Shown here: piece after piece, positions 1 through 9,174 of the stretch
How positions within the stretch are numbered: position 1 is the stretch's first letter
Layout: the number at the start of each line of letters is the position of its first letter
Assembly: GCF_015207655.1 (NCBI RefSeq)
Contig: NZ_JADEWN010000024.1
Location: forward strand, 1-64,000
Origin: Gloeocapsopsis crepidinum LEGE 06123
GTDB taxonomy: Bacteria; Cyanobacteriota; Cyanobacteriia; Cyanobacteriales; Chroococcidiopsidaceae
DNA length: 64,000 bases
Direction: 5' to 3'
Position numbers and translations under genes: made by a program
Notes under the pieces: generated by a model
Database searches by the model: none
What the model saw: only the letters and a program-made list of their open reading frames with translations
What the model was told of the DNA's origin: nothing

Positions 1-549
1 CGAAAGCGAAAGTTTCACGTAATTGCAGGCATCGCTTGTACCCGTAAGTTAGTTGATGGGCGCTGTGTTGCTCAACTACACAAGCGAGGGCAACAACTTC
101 GTCTTCGGGGCTTGAAGTTTCCTGTCTCTGTATCCTGGTATTATTTCAAGCGTGATGATGGTAAGTATGAAAAACGATTTGTCCTGTCTACCAAAGCTCT
201 CAAAGCCAGCACCATTTCTTGGTGGGGTAAACGACGGTGGCAGATAGAGAGTTGGTTTAAGACAGCCAAGCACCGTTTCGGTTTGCATCGTTTTGGACAA
301 GGGACACTTTTAGGCGTTTATCGTTGGTTAGTGCTATCCCTTATTTCTTATATTTTGGCGCATTGGGCTTACTTATCCACAGCGCTCGCCTCTACAAATT
401 TACCTGATTGGGGACAAGCCGCACAAATCGCACTCCAAACTATATTTCCACAATTGGTGCTGTTACTTCTTTTACTAGACATTGAACGCCTGAGAGATTT
501 GGCATTTAGTCAAGGAATTGACATTCAAATTTCCAGGTGCAAGATATGA
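1..549 (+). mobile_element. IS4-superfamily transposase, C-terminal part of an insertion sequence
   Basis: The reading frame is open from the first base, so the gene starts outside the window and only about 182 C-terminal residues are seen. The segment around positions 226-282 has the W/Y..R..E-x6-K arrangement (WQIE then SWFKTAK) expected near the last catalytic Glu of DDE transposases of the IS4 superfamily. A hydrophobic C-terminal helix follows. The stop codon at 547-549 lies directly against the coding sequence of a TonB receptor, so the right end of the element should be within a few bases of position 550. Family placement is by motif only; the terminal inverted repeat could not be confirmed because the left end is missing. 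Confidence 0.8.
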
Positions 550-552
550 GTA

Positions 553-2886
553 GTGCTGGAAACAGCAAATGGCGATTTTGAAGTGCCGGAAACTCGCGTC
601 GTAGGCAATGCGCTGATTGTGGATATTGCAGGTGCGGCGATCGCTCAAACGTTTTCCCAAGCAAACCCAGTTGAGGGAATTGCGCTGGTAAGTGTAACAA
701 GTTTACCCAATAATCAAGTACAGGTAACGATTACAGGAACCGATGCGCCACCTGTGGCTGAGGTGACATCAGAAGCTCAAGGATTAGTGCTGGCAGTGAC
801 ACTAGGGGATGTTAATACTGTAGCGGATGAGGATGCAATTGAGATTGTGGTGACAGGCGAGCAGGATGAGGGATACAACCCGTCAAGTGCTTCTACAGCA
901 ACGCGAACGGATACACCGCTGCGGGATATTCCTCAATCGATTCAGGTGGTGCCGCGAGAGGTGCTGGAAGACCGCAAGGTGAGAAATCTGAATGAAGCAG
1001 CGGAGACCGTTAGCGGTGTTGCTCGTGGAGGCGGACTTTATGGCAATGGATCAATTACATACAACAGAATCATCAGAGGATTTGACCAGGGATTTTCAGG
1101 AGTTACCAGTTTCCGCAATGGCTTTCCCGATACCGATTTTTTTAGCCTCTTACCGATTGGAACTATTGAGCAAATAGAAGTGCTCAGAGGACCTGCTTCA
1201 GTTCTGTTTGGAGCAGGAGAACCTGGTGGAATCATTAACTTCATTACACGGCAGCCTTTAGATGAACCCTATTATAATGCAGCATTTGAGGCAGGAAGTT
1301 ATGGGTTATATCAACCCAGTATTGATTTATCAGGACCGCTGACAGAAAACGATTCTGTTTTATATCGCTTCATTGCTAACTACCAAGGCTCAAGTGATTT
1401 TCAAGGCTTTGCCGACTCAAGATTAACTACGATCGCACCCTCTCTTACCTTTAATTTGGGAGAGCGAACAGAGTTAGACCTATACTATGAATACACTCAC
1501 CTTTATGCTAATCCTTCTGCTGCTGGCACTAATACTGTAATTCTCAGCGATGGTAGTTTGCCTCCTCGAAACTTTGCCCCCTACTATCCTGGTTTAAGCC
1601 TTCTAAATGTTAAAGTTGACAGATTTGGATACAGTCTGGAACACGAATTAAATAGCGACTGGCGAATCAGAAACAATGTTGCGATCAACCTAACTCATTT
1701 TAGAAATGATGTGGCAGGATTTCCTAGTACAGTAGAAGACGATCGCTTTGTTGGTGGATTTGATGCCTCCAAAGATAATTATCAGAGAAATAACTTTTTT
1801 GGACAGATCGACTTGGTTGGAGAGTTTGGAACTGGCTCAATTTCCCATCAAGTCTTAGCAGGGTTTGATTTTAATCGCTTCAGTAATGAAGGCAATAATG
1901 TCGATACTGATACGCCTCTACCTCCTCTAGACATTCGCAATCCAAATTACGATATTCCAACTCCTAGCTACTCAACAATCCCTACCTTCTCCGATTTCAA
2001 TTTGTTACGGCGCTCGTACGGTGTTTATCTTCAGGATCAGATTGCGCTTCTAGATAATCTCAAACTTTTAATTGGCGGTCGCTACGACTGGGTTTCAACT
2101 GATCTTGCAGTAGATCTGACCACACCAGGAGATGTCATTGATCTTTCAACCCGCAATGATGGTGCCTTTAGTCCTCGTGCGGGTTTGGTCTATCAACCTA
2201 GTGAAGATGTTGCTCTCTATGCTAGCTACACGCGATCGTTTGCTCCTCTTTCTGGATTTGATAACACGAGTACGGATGCAGATGTTATTTATGAGCCATC
2301 GAGAGGAACTCAATACGAAGTTGGTGTAAAAGCTGATTTTCTAGATAGCAGACTTTCGGCAACCATAGCTGCCTATCATTTGACCAGAACCAATGTTCTT
2401 ACACCCGATCCAGATGACCCTACTCGTTCTATTCAAACTGGAGAGCAGCGCAGTCAGGGGATTGAGTTCGATGTGACAGGTGAAATCTTACCTGGTTGGA
2501 ACTTGATTTTGTCCTATGCCTTAACCAATGCAGAAGTTACTAAAGATAACACCTTTCCTCAAGGCAATCGATTAGCAAATGTACCAGAAAATCAAGCAAG
2601 TCTCTGGACAACTTATACCATTCAAGAAGGTGCTTTAGAGGGCTTAGGATTTGGTTTAGGACTATTTTATATTGGTGAACGGCAAGGTAATTTAGATAAC
2701 TCGTTTCAACTAGGTGATTACTTACGAACTGATGCAGCACTTTACTATCGAAGGGGACGTTTCAGAGGTGCGATTAATATCCGTAACTTGTTTGATGTAG
2801 ACGAGGCAGCGTTTGCCTTCAGCAGAACTCTTGTTCAAAGAACTGAACCCTTTACAATTGTCAGTTCGGTGAGTTGGGAATTTTAG
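553..2886 (+). CDS. TonB-dependent siderophore receptor with AMIN remnant, 5'-truncated
   Basis: Outer-membrane gated barrel that imports ferric siderophores using TonB energy. From the GTG at 553 the protein has about 80 residues of an AMIN-type domain, a TonB-box-like EIVVTG at residues 97-102, a plug domain (DIPQSIQVVP; IEQIEVLRGPASVLFGAGEPGG) at about 120-240, then a long barrel ending in the aromatic residue F, typical of outer-membrane proteins. Cyanobacterial receptors of this type normally begin with a signal peptide and a complete AMIN domain. Here no signal peptide exists, and the frame begins (VVLETANG) exactly where the transposase stops. The gene therefore looks cut by the upstream insertion and may be unable to reach the outer membrane unless another start is supplied. 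The siderophore-binding lipoprotein gene follows 59 bases downstream. Confidence 0.85.
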   Translation: MLETANGDFEVPETRVVGNALIVDIAGAAIAQTFSQANPVEGIALVSVTSLPNNQVQVTITGTDAPPVAEVTSEAQGLVLAVTLGDVNTVADEDAIEIVVTGEQDEGYNPSSASTATRTDTPLRDIPQSIQVVPREVLEDRKVRNLNEAAETVSGVARGGGLYGNGSITYNRIIRGFDQGFSGVTSFRNGFPDTDFFSLLPIGTIEQIEVLRGPASVLFGAGEPGGIINFITRQPLDEPYYNAAFEAGSYGLYQPSIDLSGPLTENDSVLYRFIANYQGSSDFQGFADSRLTTIAPSLTFNLGERTELDLYYEYTHLYANPSAAGTNTVILSDGSLPPRNFAPYYPGLSLLNVKVDRFGYSLEHELNSDWRIRNNVAINLTHFRNDVAGFPSTVEDDRFVGGFDASKDNYQRNNFFGQIDLVGEFGTGSISHQVLAGFDFNRFSNEGNNVDTDTPLPPLDIRNPNYDIPTPSYSTIPTFSDFNLLRRSYGVYLQDQIALLDNLKLLIGGRYDWVSTDLAVDLTTPGDVIDLSTRNDGAFSPRAGLVYQPSEDVALYASYTRSFAPLSGFDNTSTDADVIYEPSRGTQYEVGVKADFLDSRLSATIAAYHLTRTNVLTPDPDDPTRSIQTGEQRSQGIEFDVTGEILPGWNLILSYALTNAEVTKDNTFPQGNRLANVPENQASLWTTYTIQEGALEGLGFGLGLFYIGERQGNLDNSFQLGDYLRTDAALYYRRGRFRGAINIRNLFDVDEAAFAFSRTLVQRTEPFTIVSSVSWEF

Positions 2887-2945
2887 TGAACAGCTTCTCC
2901 AAGTTAGAACTCAAAGATACAGGCTGAATATGGGTTAATTCTGTA

Positions 2946-3965
2946 ATGCTTCACAATGAGGAAAAAGTGTTCCGTAAAGCCAAGCTATTTCTACTCTTCT
3001 TAGCAGCAGTTTTTGTCTTCTCTATCGCTGCTTGCAACAGTAAGACGCTGTGGCTTCAGCCAGGCAGAATAAATTCAACAACTAAACAAACAGAGCAGTC
3101 AGACTCTGCACAAAAATCAGCAGCAACAAAAATTGTGAGTCATGCTTTGGGACAAGCAGAAATTCCACTTCATCCCCAGCGTATTTTGGTGCTAGATGGT
3201 AGTTATCTTCTCGACCCACTATTAGCAATAGGCATAAAACCAGTGGGTGCTGCTACCTGCCCATACTGTATCAAGTCGGATACACTTAATCAGTTCGTTG
3301 CCGATATTCCGCTTGTGGGTCATTGGGAGCAACCATCTTTAGAAAAAATTCTCCGTCTAAAACCTGATTTGATTGTGGGGCACATATGGCAAAAGCAATA
3401 CTATTCACTCTTGTCTACAATCGCGCCTACGGTAATGATAGATACGGATAGTGGAGTCGATTTCAAAAAAAACTTGAAATATTTAGCCGAAATCTTGGAC
3501 AGGAGCGATCGAGCTGAAGAAATTTTGGCTGAGTATAATGAACAAATTCAAAAGTTTCAGCAACAGCTAACCGAAAAGTTGAGGACTAAAACAGTATCGG
3601 TTCTGCACCTTTACGGGTCAAACGTTGCTGTTTATGGATCTGATTTTGTGCCATATGGTCAGATCATGCTCGATGCCGGTATACCGCTCATCCCTGCTTA
3701 TAAAAATCTCAAAGGCTACTTAGAATTAAGCCTTGAAACTTTGCCTGATTGGGATGCCGATATTTTATTTGTTGACATACTCCGTAAAGACGATTCTGAA
3801 AACCTTAAATCACTATCGTTCTTGAAACAACCGATCTGGTCAACATTAAAAGCTGTGCAGAATAACCAAGTATATGCAGTAAGTTGGGCTAGTACTGTTG
3901 TGGGTCCAATTACAGCTAATCAATTTGTTGATCGTCTTTATGGATATTTTATTGATACTCCTTAA
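2946..3965 (+). CDS. Iron-siderophore ABC transporter substrate-binding lipoprotein (FecB/FhuD type)
   Basis: Periplasmic binding protein that would deliver ferric siderophore to an inner-membrane ABC importer. A hydrophobic N-terminal segment ends in a lipobox, SIAAC, with the lipidated Cys at residue 30. The mature part has the two-lobed helical-backbone (TroA-like) pattern: HPQRILVLDGSYLLDPLLAIG early, EKILRLKPDLIVG in the first lobe, and a C-terminal lobe with WSTLKAVQNNQVYAV. Length (339 aa) is normal. It sits directly after the receptor gene on the same strand and is likely co-transcribed. No permease or ATPase gene follows, so these must be encoded elsewhere. Exact ligand unknown. A second protein of this family is at the far end of the window. 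Confidence 0.88.
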   Translation: MLHNEEKVFRKAKLFLLFLAAVFVFSIAACNSKTLWLQPGRINSTTKQTEQSDSAQKSAATKIVSHALGQAEIPLHPQRILVLDGSYLLDPLLAIGIKPVGAATCPYCIKSDTLNQFVADIPLVGHWEQPSLEKILRLKPDLIVGHIWQKQYYSLLSTIAPTVMIDTDSGVDFKKNLKYLAEILDRSDRAEEILAEYNEQIQKFQQQLTEKLRTKTVSVLHLYGSNVAVYGSDFVPYGQIMLDAGIPLIPAYKNLKGYLELSLETLPDWDADILFVDILRKDDSENLKSLSFLKQPIWSTLKAVQNNQVYAVSWASTVVGPITANQFVDRLYGYFIDTP

Positions 3966-4150
3966 GCTCAAGAAAATAGTGTCCGCGCAGCACGCCTACT
4001 ACACAAACCAAACCGTTTTCCTGAAAACTAATCACGAGTTTGCCTGTAATTAAGCAAATAAAGTGAAGTGCGATCGCTCTTGGAGATTTGTGCAGCAGTC
4101 CCTTTGTTCTGAAGCGTATTACAATAAGAGCCAAACCTAGCTGAAATTCC

Positions 4151-4726
4151 ATGAACGCTCTTACCGTTGACATTAAATCAGTCATTGACTTGACCGATGA
4201 GCAGTTCTACCAGCTTTGTCAGCGCAATCGAGATTTGCGGTTTGAGCGCACAGCCCAAGGAGAACTGATTATTATGCCGCCCGCCGGAGGGGAAACAGGA
4301 AATCGAAACGGTCGGCTTACTCAGCAATTATTCAACTGGACTGATGTTGATGCAACTGGCATTGCTTTCGACTCTTCGACTGGTTTTAAGTTACCCAATG
4401 GAGCCAACCGCTCTCCCGATGCATCCTGGTTAACGCTAGAGCGCTGGAACACGCTTACGCCCCAACAGCAAGAGAAGTTCATCCCGCTTTGTCCCGATTT
4501 TGTTGTGGAGTTGATGTCTCCGAGTGACTCGCTGGTGACAGTTCAAGCTAAGATGCAGGAATACATCGACAATGGTGCGCGTTTGGGCTGGCTACTGAAT
4601 CGTAAGGCAAAGCAAGTTGAAGTTTATCGTTCGGGCAAGGCAGTTGAAGTATGCCGAACACCTGAAACGCTTTCGGGGGAAGATGTTCTTCCAGGCTTCA
4701 CCTTGAATTTGACTCAAATTTGGTAG
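4151..4726 (+). CDS. Uma2 family endonuclease-like protein (DUF820)
   Basis: Member of the large cyanobacterial Uma2 family with a PD-(D/E)xK nuclease fold; biological role not established, often linked to mobile DNA. Visible family marks are an N-terminal FYQLCQRNRDLRFERTAQGE segment, the acidic residue in RSPDASWL, the FVVELMSPSD strand (Glu-x-motif), a helix with KMQEYIDNGARLGWLL, and the C-terminal LSGEDVLPGFTL. Length of 191 aa is typical. Start chosen at ATG 4151, which gives the usual N-terminus. It converges on the cobyrinate synthase gene with 63 bases between stops. Confidence 0.85.
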   Translation: MNALTVDIKSVIDLTDEQFYQLCQRNRDLRFERTAQGELIIMPPAGGETGNRNGRLTQQLFNWTDVDATGIAFDSSTGFKLPNGANRSPDASWLTLERWNTLTPQQQEKFIPLCPDFVVELMSPSDSLVTVQAKMQEYIDNGARLGWLLNRKAKQVEVYRSGKAVEVCRTPETLSGEDVLPGFTLNLTQIW

Positions 4727-4789
4727 TGTATGTATTTGTAGATGAGCTTTTTGATTTGAATCAACGAGGGGCGATCGCACTCAAAATTA

Positions 4790-6175
4790 TCAGCCAAAAA
4801 GTGATCGCCTTTCAGCTAGTAAATCGCGAAACTTGAGACAGCGTTGTAAAAACTGCTGAGGAATTTTGATATTCCCGCCAAAATGAAGGTGAAGGTAAGA
4901 CGCATGAACTTGATACGCTTGCCATCCTTCCAAGGTTCTAAAACTGGAGTTGTATCCTTGCAGTTCAAATAAAGGTGCTGTGGATGTTTGATTGAGCCGC
5001 GATCGATGAAATTCGTGCCCCCAAATTACTGTACCAGTTTTGAACAGTGGACTTTGTAGTACAGTTGCTTGGCGATAACCGAGTGTTAAGCGAGAATCCA
5101 TAATTGCTGTTGCAGGAATGATATCTACCATTGACCAAGATTGACATTCAAAATCGACGATCGCCTGCGACAAATACATTAACCCACCACATTCAGCATA
5201 AGTTGGTATTCCTTGCTCAATTGCTTTTTTTACTGCTACCCGTGCTGATTTATTTTCTGTCAATTGTTGGGTAAATACTTCAGGAAAGCCGCCTCCGAAA
5301 TAAAGTCCCTGGATATTTTCTGGTAAGTCAGGATCTGTCAATGGACTCCAGTAAACGATTTGTGCACCCAGTTGTGCCAAAATCTCTAAGTTATCTGGGT
5401 AGTAGAAGCTAAAGGCGCGATCGCGTGCCACTGCTATTCTCAGCGAAGTAAAATGGGTAATTGTTATATTTTGCTCAGATGCCGCTACACTAAAAATTTT
5501 CGCCTTTTTTAGGAGTGGTAATAACTTTTCCCATACAAAGCAAGCTTCTCCAAGTTGGGCAAATCTATCAATTAATTGATCGAGTTGCGAAATTTCTGCG
5601 GTGGGAACCAAGCCCAAATGACGATCGGGAATTGCGAGATCGTCTGAACGGTGTAAAACACCAAGAATAGGTAACTGTATTGATTCCAATGCTTCTTTAA
5701 GAAGTTGCAAATGGCGATCGCTACCAACGCGGTTTAGCACAACCCCTGCAATTTTGACTCGCGGATCGAACGAACGATAACCGTGGGCGATCGCTGCGAC
5801 AGATCGTGACAATCGACTGCAGTCAATCACGAGTAAAACTGGTAACTCTAATAACCGTGCAATGTGTGCTGTACTTGCAGTGTCATCAATACCCGTAGCA
5901 CCATCAAATAAACCCATAACACCTTCTACTAGCACACAATCAACATCTTGGCTGTGATGCGTAAAAGACTGCCTAACATAAGCGTCATTAGTCAGTAGCG
6001 GATCTAAATTGCGGCATGGACGTTTTGTTACATACTGATGAAACATCGGGTCAATGTAATCTGGTCCAATCTTAAAAGATTGCACTTGCATTCGTCGGCT
6101 GAGATACGCCAGTAACATCAATGTAATTGTCGTTTTACCAACGCCGCTACGTTCTCCTGCAATTATTAAAGACAT
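4790..6175 (-). CDS. cbiA: Cobyrinate a,c-diamide synthase
   Basis: ATP- and glutamine-dependent amidation of the a and c carboxylates of (hydrogeno)cobyrinate in cobalamin synthesis; cytoplasmic. The N-terminal half is a P-loop dethiobiotin-synthetase-like domain (GERSGVGKTT at residues 6-15, GVMGLFDG later). The C-terminal half is a class I glutaminase-like domain with GLYFGGGFPE and the nucleophile Cys329 in YAECGG. Length 461 aa is normal. It is alone on its strand, but cobM lies 15 kb away, consistent with dispersed cobalamin genes in cyanobacteria. No cobalamin riboswitch was recognised in the 530-base upstream gap. Confidence 0.92.
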   Translation of the reverse strand: MSLIIAGERSGVGKTTITLMLLAYLSRRMQVQSFKIGPDYIDPMFHQYVTKRPCRNLDPLLTNDAYVRQSFTHHSQDVDCVLVEGVMGLFDGATGIDDTASTAHIARLLELPVLLVIDCSRLSRSVAAIAHGYRSFDPRVKIAGVVLNRVGSDRHLQLLKEALESIQLPILGVLHRSDDLAIPDRHLGLVPTAEISQLDQLIDRFAQLGEACFVWEKLLPLLKKAKIFSVAASEQNITITHFTSLRIAVARDRAFSFYYPDNLEILAQLGAQIVYWSPLTDPDLPENIQGLYFGGGFPEVFTQQLTENKSARVAVKKAIEQGIPTYAECGGLMYLSQAIVDFECQSWSMVDIIPATAIMDSRLTLGYRQATVLQSPLFKTGTVIWGHEFHRSRLNQTSTAPLFELQGYNSSFRTLEGWQAYQVHASYLHLHFGGNIKIPQQFLQRCLKFRDLLAERRSLFG

Positions 6176-6708
6176 ATTCTAGGGGCTAGGGACTAGGAGC
6201 TTGCGGAGATTAAACCTCAGTACTCAATTGCGTAAAATACTTGTTTTGGCTTTTAACTCCTTACCTTTGAGTTATTTTATCTACACGAACCAAGAAAAGC
6301 CGAGAAGTTGAAATCATAGATTTTATGTCATGAAACTATGACTTAAATTCTGCCACAAAGATCGCTTTGTCATAAAACCATAACAAAGCGATCCCCAAAA
6401 AGCCGATTGATGCGTAGAATTACTCAAAAACAACCTTGTTACCTCTTGATCCCTAAAGAAAGTTTGCGGCTTAATAGTTAGTAACAAGCGATCCCCACGA
6501 TCCCAAAAAATGCTGTTTTTTAGCATAAGTAGGATTGTCAAGGATGCACCAACAAGAGCCGTTCAAGAAGCTAAATGCATAACAAAACATTCAGATGCCC
6601 TCACCAGTCAAACAAGATTGCAGTCATTCTGGCACTGGATGTTACCGACAGAACGGAGTTTTTGTCCGGCAACAGAATAGTTGATTCAAATTACCGGAGA
6701 CAAAATTC
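6176..6708. other. 533-base intergenic region between divergent cbiA and DUF4912 genes
   Basis: Must contain the promoters of both divergent genes. An AT-rich hairpin (ATGCT, loop, AGCAT) is at about 6511-6527. The words caagcgatcccca and aaagcgatcccca recur at about 6485 and 6383. A 72-residue open frame on the minus strand (6323-6541) has no protein-like character. No riboswitch or RNA gene recognised. Confidence 0.5.
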
Positions 6709-7962
6709 ATGGCTAAAGAACGCCCACCTTTGGATGAGATGACCTTACGGCAACTAAGAAGAGTTGCTAGTGAATATGGTGTCTCGCGTTATAGCCGAAT
6801 GCGGAAAGCGCAACTGCTATCGGCAATTCAACAAATCGAGCGCACAAAAGTTTCTGTTGTTCCAACTCGTACACTGGAGGCACAAGAAGCAGTGGAAGCA
6901 GCTAAATTTGAACTAGGTCAAGATGACCGCACAGGTGGCTCCTTAGCTGATGTAGATGAAGGTTTAGCCGAATTACCCGATGGTTATGGCGAAAGTCGGA
7001 TTGTGCTACTGCCTCGCGATCCCCAATGGGCTTATACTTACTGGGATATCCCAAACGATCATAAAGAAGACTTGCGCAAACAAGGCGGACAACAGCTAGC
7101 TCTGCGCATTTATGACGTTACAGATATTGACATCGATTACCAAAGTCCACACAGCATTCAAGAATATCCTTGTGATGAGTTAGCACGAGAGTGGTATTTA
7201 CCGATTCCTGTCAGCGATCGCGACTATGTTGTCGATATTGGTTATCGTTGTGCTGATGGTCGTTGGTTAGTTTTAGCACGTTCTGCACCTGTTCATGTAC
7301 CGCCAGTTTACCCTAGCGACTGGATTGAAGATCATTTCATTACTGTTAGCTTTGAAGAAGATCTGCGCGGTAAAACTGTCTTTGAACTTGTACCACCAGC
7401 CAAGCGGATGGCAACTGCTGGAGTTCAACAAGACAGCAATCCGATCTACGACGAAATCTTTGGTATGGCTCAAGGTGTTGAAGCACAAAGAGTAGCAGGT
7501 TCACTCTATGGCTCAATGCAGCAAGTACCAGGTTCCGCTCAGATGGTTGGCGTACAGTCAATTAGCTCTTATGTCACTGCCTCTGGAATGGGGATGTGGG
7601 CTGTACCAACAATGTCGGGTGTTGGTATGTCAGGTGTTGGTATGTCGGGCGCTGGTTTCTCAGCTTCGGCAATTCCGATGCGTCCGCGTCAGTTCTGGCT
7701 CATCGCAGATGCAGAGCTGATTGTTTATGGTGCAACAGAACCCGATGCTACAGTAACAATTGGTGGACGTCCAATTAAGTTGAATCCTGATGGCACGTTC
7801 CGTTTCCAGATGTCTTTCCAAGATGGTTTAATCGACTATCCAATTGTGGCAGTAGCAGCTGATGGCGAGCAAACGCGCTCAGTTCATATGAAGTTCACGC
7901 GCGAAACACCATCACGGAACACTAATACAAAAGAAGAAGCTGTTCCAGAGTGGTTTGCTTAA
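6709..7962 (+). CDS. DUF4912 protein with N-terminal Rho-N/SAP-like helices and C-terminal Ig-like domain
   Basis: Function unknown; a conserved cyanobacterial family. Residues about 5-45 (LDEMTLRQLRRVASEYGVS, then RKAQLLSAIQQIE) form a SAP/Rho-N-like helix-extension-helix that in other proteins binds nucleic acid. Residues about 95-215 are the DUF4912 domain (LLPRDPQWAYTYWDI; LALRIYDVTDIDI; REWYLPIPVSDRDYVVDIGY). A low-complexity Met/Gly linker encoded by short tandem repeats leads to a C-terminal beta-rich domain (about 325-400; LIVYGATEPDATVTIGG) like an Ig/glucodextranase-B fold. Start ATG 6709 gives the expected N-terminus. A strong terminator follows at 8000-8028. Domain calls are firm; molecular role is not known. 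Confidence 0.85.
   Translation: MAKERPPLDEMTLRQLRRVASEYGVSRYSRMRKAQLLSAIQQIERTKVSVVPTRTLEAQEAVEAAKFELGQDDRTGGSLADVDEGLAELPDGYGESRIVLLPRDPQWAYTYWDIPNDHKEDLRKQGGQQLALRIYDVTDIDIDYQSPHSIQEYPCDELAREWYLPIPVSDRDYVVDIGYRCADGRWLVLARSAPVHVPPVYPSDWIEDHFITVSFEEDLRGKTVFELVPPAKRMATAGVQQDSNPIYDEIFGMAQGVEAQRVAGSLYGSMQQVPGSAQMVGVQSISSYVTASGMGMWAVPTMSGVGMSGVGMSGAGFSASAIPMRPRQFWLIADAELIVYGATEPDATVTIGGRPIKLNPDGTFRFQMSFQDGLIDYPIVAVAADGEQTRSVHMKFTRETPSRNTNTKEEAVPEWFA
7612..7656 (+). repeat. Short in-frame tandem repeat in the DUF4912 gene
   Basis: Three imperfect 15-base units of the type atgtcgggtgttggt encode MSGVG repeats in the linker between the two folded halves. Copy number may vary between strains. Confidence 0.7.
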
Positions 7963-7999
7963 AGCATTATCTGCCAAACTGATAAATAGATTACAAAAT

Positions 8000-8028
8000 C
8001 CCTCGACAATCGTCGGGGGTTTCTTTTC
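8000..8028 (+). terminator. Rho-independent terminator after the DUF4912 gene
   Basis: An 8-base stem (CCCTCGAC / GTCGGGGG with one G-T wobble) with an AATC loop is followed by TTTCTTTT. It lies 38 bases after the DUF4912 stop and ends before the next gene's ATG at 8039, so the upstream in-frame TTG at 7955 is unlikely to be that gene's start. Confidence 0.85.
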
Positions 8029-8038
8029 ATTAAAGATT

Positions 8039-8605
8039 ATGATACCTGAAGAAATTGCAAGTACGCTTACAGATATTTTCGAGCCAGCAACTGTACAAGC
8101 GATCGCTCCTGGTTCGTGGCAAATTGAAACTTCTGGGTTTCGTTTATTGGTACTTTTATCTGACGATCAATCGTGGTTGCGTGTTTTGCTACCGATCATG
8201 TCAGCCGAAGCCGCACAACCTTTTATGGAGCAACTTTTAGCTGCCAATTTTGATGATACGCAAGAGGTGCGCTATGCCTTGCAACAAGGCGTTGTTTGGG
8301 GTGTGTTTCAGCACAGTACGGAAAGTTTGGCGCGGACTGATTTAGCAGATGCGATCGCCCGTTTAGTTTCGCTACACCAAGCAGGACTCAATGATGTATT
8401 TTCGCAATTAGTAGACAGTCGAATGCGTCAAATCATCTTTGCGGCAAAACAACAAGGATTAACACTCGAAGCAACACTACAGAATCTCGATCGCTTTTAC
8501 GAAGAAGGGATTTTAGGCGACATGAAACAAGGAGCGCAATCACGCGAGGAAATATTAGCAGCATGGCGGCGACAGCTCGAACGTTTGTGGCAAGAAGTCG
8601 AGTAG
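8039..8605 (+). CDS. Conserved hypothetical protein, possible YbjN/T3S-chaperone-like fold
   Basis: A 188-residue protein of unassigned function. ATG 8039 is chosen because a terminator hairpin occupies 8000-8028; the open frame extends upstream to 7955 but through that hairpin. The first 100 residues alternate strands and helices (ETSGFRLLVLLSDDQSWLRVLLPI, then EQLLAANFDDTQEVRYALQQG), a pattern resembling the small CesT/YbjN chaperone fold. The remainder is helical and charged and ends in an amphipathic LAAWRRQLERLWQEVE. The fold resemblance is my impression and could be wrong. It could be transcribed alone or by read-through from the DUF4912 gene. Confidence 0.65.
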   Translation: MIPEEIASTLTDIFEPATVQAIAPGSWQIETSGFRLLVLLSDDQSWLRVLLPIMSAEAAQPFMEQLLAANFDDTQEVRYALQQGVVWGVFQHSTESLARTDLADAIARLVSLHQAGLNDVFSQLVDSRMRQIIFAAKQQGLTLEATLQNLDRFYEEGILGDMKQGAQSREEILAAWRRQLERLWQEVE

Positions 8606-8744
8606 GGTTAAAGATAAGATTGTTTTTCCTGCTTTTCAATTTTTAAATTATGAATACGCGACTCTTTCTATAGAAAAAGTTAGAGGTTGCAAGAAGAAGG
8701 AGTGATTAAATTGAGTAAAGGCGATCGCACTTTACAGCTTCTAT

Positions 8745-9131
8745 ATGGACATTGTTGAAATTCTTAAGCAGGATTACCAAAGATTTCCCGCTAACCAGAC
8801 GTATAGCCTCTATGCCCAAGATGTCTACTTCAAAGATCCCTTAAACGAATTTCGTGGCGTTGAGCGGTACAAAGCAATGATCAGTTTTATTGAAACGTGG
8901 TTCATTGCGCCCAAAATGGATCTACACGATATCCACCGCGAGGGAGATACGATCAAAACAGAGTGGACTTTAAGTTGGAATACTCCTGTACCGTGGAAAC
9001 CTCGGATTGCAGTTCCTGGTTGGAGTGAGTTACGTGTCAATCAACAGGACATTATCACTTCTCATGTCGATTTTTGGAAATGTTCGCGATTAGACGTCAT
9101 AAAACAACACCTTCCTACCAAGAATAGATAG
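8745..9131 (+). CDS. DUF2358 domain protein (NTF2/SnoaL-like)
   Basis: A 128-residue protein typical of the plant/cyanobacterial DUF2358 family, a single NTF2-like cone fold. Family marks are an N-terminal helix ([12 protein letters not shown]), [20 protein letters not shown], and a beta sheet with [20 protein letters not shown] and SHVDFWKC. No catalytic assignment is possible; members are often annotated as possible lipid or pigment-binding proteins without proof. It precedes the arsA-like gene by 43 bases on the same strand and may be co-transcribed. Confidence 0.8.
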   Translation: MDIVEILKQDYQRFPANQTYSLYAQDVYFKDPLNEFRGVERYKAMISFIETWFIAPKMDLHDIHREGDTIKTEWTLSWNTPVPWKPRIAVPGWSELRVNQQDIITSHVDFWKCSRLDVIKQHLPTKNR

Positions 9132-9174
9132 AGTAAAGAAATCTAAACATTTCTTAGACAGGATAAGAGCATTC

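Noticed and set aside
3949-4185. 78-residue ORF on the minus strand between the binding-protein gene and the Uma2 gene
   Set aside because: It overlaps both neighbours, includes the Uma2 start region, and has no recognisable domain.
6323-6541. 72-residue ORF upstream of the DUF4912 gene (minus strand)
   Set aside because: Low-complexity AT-rich leader with no protein-like pattern or Shine-Dalgarno site.
6176-6708. Possible cobalamin riboswitch upstream of cbiA
   Set aside because: No B12-box-like core could be found on the cbiA strand.
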